DNA of 64,000 bases, taken from contig OY727097.1 in the NCBI GenBank assembly GCA_963402885.1, forward strand, positions 28,389,401-28,453,400. The letters are read 5' to 3'. The notes below the pieces were generated by a model, which saw nothing but the letters and a program-made list of their open reading frames with translations, made no database searches and was not told where the DNA came from. The stretch comes from Antedon bifida (lineage: Eukaryota > Echinodermata > Crinoidea > Comatulida > Antedonidae). A program made the translations under genes and the position numbers. Positions 47,794-56,059 of this stretch are shown here, in pieces. Each line of letters opens with the position of its first letter. The stretch's first letter is position 1.

Positions 47794-50700
47794 CTAAGGT
47801 TTCTGGTTTGAGATAGGCTTCAGCTGGGATTCAAGTTTTTTCATTCTGTTAAAAGTACATTTAAAGATGTTCACTGTTGTATTAGCATATTTTAGTGACA
47901 TTCAAATTTCAGCTAAAAATGTGTCTTAAATGAATGTCTAAAGCTCTGTCTTCTGTCTACATTACCAAACTTTGTGACAAAAAAATGTGATCCATGATCC
48001 ATATATGGATACGATGACGTCATATCACTACCAAAAATGTGGGCACATTACACTTTTTTGTAAAATTAGTTTGATAGTGTAGACAGAGCTTTAAACTAAA
48101 CAAATTTAACGTTGGCCATTATTAACTGGAAAGAGGCCTTCTTAAACCGAGACCTTCTTATAGCTAGATTCAACAAAGAAGCCATCCAGAAAGCCAAACA
48201 AAAAAATACAAATATATGGTTCTTCTATAATTACTCCAAGATGTACTTACGTGTTACTAACTCTATTTACTTGGGCTCTCCTTTCCTCTTGGTTGATGGG
48301 ACTTGAGGTGTACACATGGTGAAGATGTTTAGAACTTGGTGCTGGAAGGTCAAGACTCATTAAAGACAAATCAGCAGGTTCTTCTTCATTTTCAATTAAC
48401 TCAGTTGTACTTGATACTGTTAAAAAAAACCAGTATTTATAGATTAAAAGATGTATTGTACCACAAAACATGAAAAATAAAGTTGAATAAAATCAAACTT
48501 TGAGTAGGCCATTTTGTAGTTTTAATAGAAATTATTCACCTCTGCGGAAAAAAAAAATGATTTCACTTATAAAAATAAAATAAACCAATTTAACCAAAAA
48601 CCTGTTGTCTGGCATCTGGTTGACTATTTTTTCCCTTTATGGTTTTCTTTAGATAATTTGTTTTTTTCAATCCAAACTTTGGTTAAAGTGCACAACTATT
48701 ATGTGACATTAAAATGACATAGCCAACAAGGCATGCTAAGACATGTAATTTCTAATACATACATAGGAACTAAAAAATGTAAAAATTTATATTACTGGAA
48801 ACAATAAGGTACAAATATTTTTTCTTTAATAAAGCCTTACCATTTAAGTCCTGCACTGTTGACAACTTACGGTCACAGAAGCCACCCTGGAAAGACATTT
48901 ATATATCTATTTATTACATTCTGAATAAATAATTCTTTTTTTTTTAAATTGGCCAACATTTCCTCTAGCAAACAGATATCTTGATGCACTACATTTTGTT
49001 TAGAATGAGGCTATAGACACACATAATTTATTAAGTTTGCATCTAAATCAGTATTTGCTATTCTAAATATTTGGTGTGGAGGATATCGGCATGGTATAAA
49101 CTGTGACATTCATTGATTCCTATCGGCACGGTCAACTGCGTTTATTATTATTATGTTGATCTATCAGCACAGAGATATAGGTGCATGATTGGTTGTGCCG
49201 AAAGAAAACTTTACTTAAAGATCTGTCTACACTATCATACATTATATGAAAAAAAAATGTGATGCTCATATATGGACACGATGATGGATGGATACCATAT
49301 TTGGGCATATCACTACAATATTTGGGTACATCACACTTTTTTTGTTAGTAGTTACTAGTTTGATAGTGTAGACAGAGCTTTAAATGGACAATAAATTACA
49401 TGTATAGCTGACTTGACTGAATTTGTAGATAACCTTTCCTAACCTTACCAAGGTATTCAATATAACAATTTGGTTTTCCATTAAAACGAGTCGATTCGTA
49501 TTTGATCTCATTCCTTTCTCTAAGCTTTCTAACTTGTCAGTATCTTTTTGTCTGTCCACCTTGAAAGTGCCCTCACGGGACAATTTTTCCTCCAAGTTGT
49601 TAACCCTGTTTACAATGTTATTAAGTTTAGAGAATAGCACATCTGTTAGCTTCAAGCATTCACTCATTTTGTTTGTGATATTTTTTATCTGAAATGGTAA
49701 AAAAGAAACATGCTTAAATATTACTCTTAAAATAATTTCATTTGGATCCTATTGTTATAGAAGAGAAATTTTTCTTTTTTCTTGGTCCTCAAAAACACCT
49801 AGCTGACATATTGACCAGACTGTAACCAAGATCAATAGTCTACTTTACTTTACTTCATTTCAGAGCTTGAGAAAGCAAACTGAATGTTTGCGAAACGTTT
49901 CTCTTCCATAGCATTACTGTATTTCAGTAATTTAACTTTCGAAACATTAAAAATGATTACGATTACTTTAAAAAAGAAGTTTTAATTAAGTTACAAAAAA
50001 ATAGTTTGCTACTACTACTTTACAAATATGGTTTAGTTCAAATTAAAAAATAAGTCAAAACAGACCTCTTCTTCGTTACAGTAGAGTACAGTATTCTCAA
50101 GTGATAGATAATCATGATTTTGTATGTATGGAGTATGCGGATTGGTTGATGGGAGATGACGAGTAACAAGTCCAACATTGCTTATCATTTGCTCAGTCGA
50201 TATTTCATCTATAATAAAGTTAATAAGTTTATTTATTTATTTTATGTCTTTAGGCAATGTGGCCAAGGATTACCAATAGCAATAAATCACTGTCCTATCA
50301 GATAGGTGGTTATTCCCCTGATACAGGGGCTATTTTGTGAACCAGTTCACTGGGGTAACCCCCTACTCTTTTCGATTATGAACTGGGTTCTTTAAAGTGC
50401 ACACAGTGTGTACACTGGACCTACGGGTTATTAATATAGTTATCCGAGAAGACTTGTTCCACCACCAGAACTAGGAGCGAGTCGGCCTCGAACCCTTGCC
50501 GATGTTGTTGGCTCTTTAGGTACGATAAACGGCGCCCCTGCCTTAACCGCTCGGCCATTTGACTCGCTTTTTTGGCCGTATTCACCATGTTTCCCTTAAA
50601 TTTTAAGTATTTCACGTTTGACCAATCATTTTATTCACATGAGTCATACATATAAAAACAATGATTTGAAAATTGATTGAAAAAGAAAAGTAAAATTTAT

Positions 50701-52925
50701 AATTGAAAATAAAAATATGAAATGAAACATGTGAAGGGGCAGTAATTAACTCAATAAATATTTAATTATTTTCCTGAACTTGTATTCACTTTTAGATAGG
50801 AGTGTTTCCTTTAGCCCAACTAAGTGTGAATGGTGAATACGGCCACTGTTCATTTGGTGAGAAAAGCAGGCCTAACCCTTGTAATCAATAAAGATGACAG
50901 CGAGTAAATTATGAAATGTGGAATTATGATGAGATTGGCATTCCAAACTGCAAAATCAGACACCCCTTCAGAGTTGTGCTATTAAAACAAACAAAAGATC
51001 CACTTACCCTGCTTGTGGTGCAACGGTTGTGGAGGTATAACACAAAGCTCCTTGAATCTGTCAACTTTTGGCCTATGATCAACAGCAACTTCACTATGTC
51101 TATTCTCTGAAGATACCATCATATCACTTCTGGCATTCTGTGAATAAACAGACTGTGTTCTAGGTTCAGGTGCTATGGCCATAGCCTGTGATGCCAGATT
51201 AGCGTCGTCCGACTCTGGTAAAGCTGGTGGTGAAAGAATTTCAACGGAACCACAAACTGCAGCTGCTGCCCCCATGGACGATGCACTACTGGTCTTTTTT
51301 GTCTTTGCTTTTGAAAAATAAGATTAAATACATGTTGAAAAGCGTTGTTGTAGTAGTATCTAATTGGCAATACTTTTGCTTTTTTACTGGGATTTATTCT
51401 TCAACATCAATAAAACATGTTAAATATTTAAGTCTTGATACTACAAAAAAAAAACAGTATTATAGATTGAAAGATGTATTGTACCACAAACAGGAAAAAT
51501 AAAGTTGAATAAAATCAAAATATTAATAGGCCATTTTGTGGTTGTAATAGAAATTATTAACCGCCGCGAAAAAAAATAATAAATAAACCAATTTACTCCA
51601 AAAACCTGTTGTCTGGCATCTCTTTATAATTAAAGCTGTTTAACACTAGGCAAATCTATCTATACATTATTTAATAATAACCTTCCAAATAACTTCTGCA
51701 ACGAATTCTACTTTTGAGTTTAGCAAAATTAGTAGTTGGAACAGTTTCTACTTTTTTGGAAAGTAAAAATTGTGCAGCCAATCAGACCAATGCGCCAGAC
51801 TCATGGTATAAATTGTACAGCCAATCAGACCAATGCGCCAGACTCATGATATAAATTGTGCAGCCAATCAGACCAACGCGCCAGACTCATGATATAAATT
51901 GTACAGCCAATCAGACCAACGCGCCAGACTTGTGATATAAATTGTGCAGCCAATCAGACCAACGCGCCAGACTCATGATATAAATTGTCCAGCCAATCAG
52001 ACTAACACACCAGACTTGTGATATAAATTGTGCAGCCAATCAGACCAACGCGCCAGAAATATGAAAATATAATAAAAGGGTAGTATGGTTTATTTTCTAT
52101 GAAAAATAGATTTGCCCAGTGTAAAAATAGGCTTTACTTTTTGATTTACGTATCAACACTTGTTTTTTTGCTTGAACCATCTTAATAACATCTCGCATCA
52201 TTATGAGTTTGTGTTCAGCATATCCTTTTCGAAGAAACATCTCTTTTGAAATCATGGGTTTGTAGTTGAAAATATCACGAAGAACCTACAAAATAAACAA
52301 TTAAAATATCATCACTATAACCAATTTGCAAAATGGAATCATGGCTTGCCTCTCGTTATGCTATGAATAAGATTATATTTTCATGTTCAAGCTTAGTGAC
52401 CACTTTGACACAACAACGTACAAGCAATGCAAGCGAGTTGCAGTTTGGATGATTCATCGCATCATGATTGGTCGCATTACTTGCGCTTACATCATTGTAC
52501 CGTTGGTTGCATCCAACCAAGTTTTAAGCTCGTCTACACTATCAAAGTAGTTTGACAAAAAGTGTGATGTGTGCAAATATGGTAGTGATATTCCCAAATA
52601 TGGTAGTGATATGACATTACCATGCCCATATATCAGCACATCACATTTTTTGTAACATAATTTTTGATAGTGTAGACAGAGACCTTACCTTATAAACTCC
52701 ATCAATGAAGAGATCATCATGTGACAGAGACAGCTGGATTTGAGACGTAATCAACTGTGCGATAAGTCGTGAATATTGCAATAAGACTGAACGCAATATG
52801 TCCACAAATATTGCAGGAGTACCGGTTTTTAAATCTTTTTGCCGGTTTTCTGTGAGGTTAACGTTTACAGATCGGAGAAGTGGTTGCAAACAGCGAAAGT
52901 TATTTAACAGATCTCCAGTACTCAT
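47794..52925 (-). CDS. CEP44: CEP44 ortholog, centrosomal protein of 44 kDa (8 coding exons)
   Basis: Coding exons on the minus strand: 52925-52689, 52285-52138, 51307-51008, 50208-50066, 49688-49449, 48886-48841, 48416-48251 and 47845-47794. All phases join, giving about 443 aa (human protein about 390). Residues 1-128 form the conserved N-terminal CEP44 domain: MSTGDL, DDLFIDGVYK, then VLRDIFNYKPM and GYAEHKLIMMRDVI, closely matching the vertebrate pattern. A low-complexity linker follows, then a coiled coil (about 277-356, NNIVNRVNNLEEKL). The C-terminus ends RMKKLESQLKP. Family knowledge: CEP44 binds centriolar microtubules and acts in centriole-to-centrosome conversion and centriole cohesion. 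Exon 2 could instead end at 52150, and the exon 4 donor (GTCTGT) is weak. A polypyrimidine tract plus TAG just before 52944 implies an upstream non-coding exon. Head-to-head with FBXO8. Introns carry MITEs, a SINE and a satellite. Confidence 0.9.
47939..48093. mobile_element. MITE family A, copy 7, in CEP44 intron 7
   Basis: TAAAGCTCTGTC with a short duplication (TTCTGTCTAC) at the left; GATAGTGTAGACAGAGCTTT at the right. It lies about 95 bp upstream of the last coding exon. 155 bp. Confidence 0.88.
48440..48760. mobile_element. family H-related sequence in CEP44 intron 6
   Basis: TTAAAAGATGTATTGTACC at the left, AGTAGGCCATTTTGTAGTTT inside, and TATGTGACATTAAAATGACA at the right correspond to modules of the family H element at 56.6 kb. 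The right terminus is eroded. About 200 bp of it (48409-48620) is duplicated in intron 2 at 51435-51623. Confidence 0.55.
49216..49382. mobile_element. MITE family A, copy 8, in CEP44 intron 5
   Basis: TAAAGATCTGTCTACACTAT and GTTTGATAGTGTAGACAG ends with TA at both edges. 167 bp. It ends 67 bp from the exon 5 donor. Confidence 0.88.
50216..50567 (-). mobile_element. tRNA-derived SINE in CEP44 intron 3
   Basis: The head at 50567-50477 (minus) folds like a class II (Ser/Leu-type) tRNA: a 7-bp acceptor stem GCGAGTC/GACTCGC, A box TGGCCGAGCGG (50557-50547), B box GTTCGAGGC (50493-50485), and a long spacing between boxes allowing a variable arm. The body of about 240 bp contains GGTGGTGGAACAAG and a CAGGGGCTATTTTG-type segment (strand-dependent). 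It ends in an AAATA-repeat tail at about 50228-50245, only some 20 bases from the exon 4 acceptor. A second copy is at 57837-58178. The disturbed anticodon arm and the long body argue against a functional tRNA gene. Confidence 0.85.
51435..51623. repeat. intragenic duplicate of CEP44 intron 6 sequence in intron 2
   Basis: It shares AGATGTATTGTACCACAAA, AAAATAAAGTTGAATAAAAT and AAAACCTGTTGTCTGGCATC with 48409-48620 in the same orientation. The shared block begins at the edge of exon 7 (CTTGATACT), so only about 8 coding bases were carried along. Non-coding. Confidence 0.8.
51771..52060. repeat. 43-bp satellite, about 7 units, in CEP44 intron 2
   Basis: Units start TGTGCAGCCAATCAGACCAA and continue GCGCCAGACTCATGATATAA. 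Period 43 bp (starts at 51771, 51814, 51857, 51900, 51943, 51986, 52029). Each unit contains an inverted CCAAT (CCAATCAGA) sequence. It ends about 80 bp from the exon 2 donor. Confidence 0.92.
52525..52687. mobile_element. MITE family A, copy 9, forming part of the CEP44 intron-1 donor
   Basis: The left end is AAGCTCGTCTACACTATCAA. The right end GATAGTGTAGACAGAGACCT runs directly into TTA at 52685-52687. On the gene strand the exon 1/intron 1 border reads AAG, then GTAAGGTCTCTGTCTACAC, where everything from the T of GT onward is MITE terminus (consensus TAAAGCTCTGTCTACAC). Only the donor G lies outside. Confidence 0.85.
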
Positions 52926-52944
52926 TTTCACACAAAACAAAGCC

Positions 52945-53850
52945 TATTAAAAAAAACCAAAATAATAATTCAAAAAACCAGAATGTTGAGTATGATATTG
53001 ATTGATTGAGTAACATAATTTATAGCCTGCTGTGTGTTTGGCCTAGCCTAGTGACTACTACTAGTAGATTCTCTATAGCTAGCCCAGGATATTCAGAATA
53101 GACCTACAACTCTAGTATCTATTTTTCTACTAGGCTAATACGCCCTCTCCATCAATCTACTGTAGCCGGTCGGTAGCAGACGATCATGCATGTTCCATGA
53201 TGGACGATCGGGCTATAGAGACGATATTTAATTACTAATTGTAATATTATAATATTATAGTGTACAGGACTTTTAGTTCGCTATACCTACCCTAGATTAA
53301 AGGCAAATAATTTGTCTGAAGTTGTCTATTCTAGGGCCTACCCTAGGCCTACCGAACCGAGGGCTGAGGGGAAGAGGGAGCAGCAGCAGAGGAGTAGTAA
53401 ATGTCGTCAGTCAATGTCGTCATTCGTCGTTTTTTAAATATACCGCCAACATTCGGGGAAAGTGCGCCACAAACATTAGACTTTGTGAACCAGACTGATC
53501 ACTGGCATGGTTAGGTTTGTAGGCCTCCTACAGTTAAATAAATAATTTTTGTATTTAATATTATCAAATAATACTCTATTTAATCAATAAATTATACGGA
53601 TCATCCTACAATATACACACAGACGTTCCAATACCACAATACGTCGACTGTGCGGGTTATGTGATGATGATTATGGCCCTTTAAAAATGACGTCACATTC
53701 TCCACGCAAGCTGTCTCCACGTACGTCAAAACATTGAGGTGGTGGTGGCGATGTTTGTTGACATTTTTTGCAACGAAAACGTTTAATTATCATAAGTTCA
53801 GACCTACTGTTGTAGTGATGAACCTTTTCTAAAATAACAGCAAGGGTTGG
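52945..53850. promoter_or_regulatory. presumed bidirectional promoter of CEP44 and FBXO8
   Basis: This is the least repeat-invaded part of the interval between the two start codons. It contains a perfect cAMP-response/ATF palindrome TGACGTCA at 53689-53696. On the plus side a possible FBXO8 non-coding first exon ends near AAGGGTTG before GTATGTAAG (about 53848). On the minus side a CEP44 non-coding first exon is expected from the acceptor before 52944. Transcription start sites cannot be placed from sequence alone. Confidence 0.5.
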
Positions 53851-54134
53851 TATGTAAGAATATATTGTAGATAATGTAGAAACTACAGCATATTTAACTA
53901 GGGCCTAGGCCTACTTACAACATATTGTATTAGTTACAAGGCTGCCTCACTCAGAAGAGACTCTGTTTTCTCTCAGGAGCTAGGTACACAGTAGAGGGCT
54001 ATGTATTTAGAGGGCAGACCCACCTATATAAACGTAGAGGCCTAGCTAGGCTTTACAAATTAATTAGCCAGACCTGTAATTTGTGTGGACACAGTCGGTT
54101 CTTTGTGGGCATAAATAAACAAAACTAGACATGA

Positions 54135-55712
54135 AACTCGTCACTTTGACGAGTTAGTTATCCGCACCACGACAAACGCCACGTGCACGTCATACGTTGG
54201 AATATTGCACACAGAAAAAGATTATGGCATTATGACAAGAACTGAAAAATATGATATGCTGTTAGTGCTGAATTTTGTGTCATATAGTATATACATGCAA
54301 ACAGTATAAGCTGTATACATATTACATACAGTGTAGAATAGGTGAAATTACGGGACCCGCCATTTATTCCAATTTTTAACATGGCGACGGTATCAAAATG
54401 AAACACTTAGATAGCAATTTCAGAAGGAAATTATCTCAGGAACAACATATTAACGTGTAGAAGAAATTTGAATACGTAAAATATAGATGCGCACCCTTTT
54501 AAATGTGATGAACTATTACGCAAAATATGAAAATACGACTTTTTTTATTCAACTGGCCATATGATGACGTCACAACATCCGATTGGCAAAATGTTTACAT
54601 GAATTCGTATCTACAATCCAATAGCTTCCAGAAAACGTTTTAATCGTGATTATCACATTTTATTCTTACGAGCTATTACAGATTAAAATTTACTGTAAAG
54701 ATGAAATTAATGACCCACGTAATTAAAATTTTTAGGCATGATGACGTCATAAAAATTAAAATATTTTTATCTCATGCTAAAGAAAGTTGATTGACCTACA
54801 CAATATATAAATGTAGGAGAAAAAGGAATACAGATAAGCGCGATGCGCTCCATTGAATGTGATGAGCAATAACGAAAGAGACAAAAATCCTATATTTTAC
54901 ATTCGTGTGGCCATACGATGACGTCACAATGTTTTTTTAGCCTTATTGATGCATGATCCGATATCTACAACTCATCAACTTCTAGATTTTGTAATAAAAA
55001 TAAACGGTTAACGGTTTACTTTAGAAACTATGACTGTTTAAAAAAAGACATAATTTTGACGATTTTTTAAGCTTTTTCATAAAAAACGCGCACGAATTGT
55101 CTAATTCAACGTGTTCGTATGGCGTTATTTAAACTGGAAAAGGTCTAAATTGTTTTCAAAATCACTGGGAAAGGCTTGAAAAATATAATTCAAGAGAAAA
55201 AAATATGTTTTTAACGCTATGTGCGCACCGCGCGCATAAAAAATTGCGCGCCCGTGGGAATTTTTGACATGCTCAAAATGACAAGAAACGCGTAAAAAGT
55301 TGATTAGAAATTAATTTTGCGCATTTTGAAATTTTAAATGCGCGTGCGCGCGTAACTTCTTGTCAAACATGCCATTTTTAATCCGTAGAAAGTTTGCCCC
55401 TGATATGACTTAAATTTTGTCAAAGTGTCAATACTAAATGACTTTTGGTTTTTAATCTATGATCAATCATTGAAATTCATAAAATTGCGCATAAGTCACG
55501 TTGCGCAACTATGACGTCATTCAAAAATAGGAGGTGCACAACTTCACGTAAATGCCCATATGTTGTCAAAGTTGTGAAATGTTATGTTTACACATTTTAG
55601 AGGAACACGACTCACAAAAAGGAAGGAAGGAAAGAAGAATAATACAGAAAAAAAATATTGATCTCATACAATTACAAGGAGTTATCCGCTTGGTATACCA
55701 AGCGGATAACTA
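54135..55712. mobile_element. 1.56-kb non-autonomous element with terminal 32-bp palindrome
   Basis: The outer ends TAGTTATCCGC (54155-54165) and GCGGATAACTA (55702-55712) are inverted. The right end is a perfect 32-bp palindrome (55680-55711, core GCTTGGTATACCAAGC). The left end is preceded by a 9-bp-arm hairpin AACTCGTCA/TGACGAGTT (54135-54155). Two internal modules, each with AATGTGATGA, GGCCATA and GATGACGTCACAA, lie about 355 bp apart. There are four TGACGTCA sites (54565, 54742, 54919, 55512). No open frame of note. Terminal hairpins with short inverted repeats recall Helitron/Helentron-type elements, but the class is unproven. It sits in the likely FBXO8 5'-UTR intron. Confidence 0.6.
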
Positions 55713-56059
55713 AAAAATCTACCTACTAGTACTACTGTTGGCCTATAATACCTACTATGCCTATATTCCTTCCTTACTACAGAGTAAAAGCATGTTACTA
55801 TATATGTCATGTCTTTTTTAATGTCACCACTATATTATACAAAATGTTAATGTCATAGTCTATAACATTAAAATTTTGTTATACTCACATTAATTTCAAC
55901 TGTGTTGATCTTCTGATAATTAATATAGTCAAATGTTATTGTTTTTAATACAATGTTATGTTGTGACATGTAGGGCTACAGTATGTTCATAAACCCTTTA
56001 AAAACATCTTTTAAAATCACATTTTTCATTCCAGATATGAGAGTTAAAAAAACTCAGAA

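Noticed and set aside
50477..50567. Functional tRNA-Ser/Leu gene
   Set aside because: It is continuous with a 240-bp body and an A-rich tail, has a second degenerate copy, and the anticodon arm is not well formed, so it is a SINE head.
51771..52060. CRISPR-like regular repeat array
   Set aside because: The units are contiguous 43-bp tandem repeats without unique spacers, in a eukaryotic intron.
52393..52524. Additional family B MITE in CEP44 intron 1
   Set aside because: GCAATGCAAGCGAGTTG, TGATTGGTCGCATTACTTGC and CATCCAACCAAG echo family B, but the diagnostic GGTTCCCACTAG ends are not clear enough to call.
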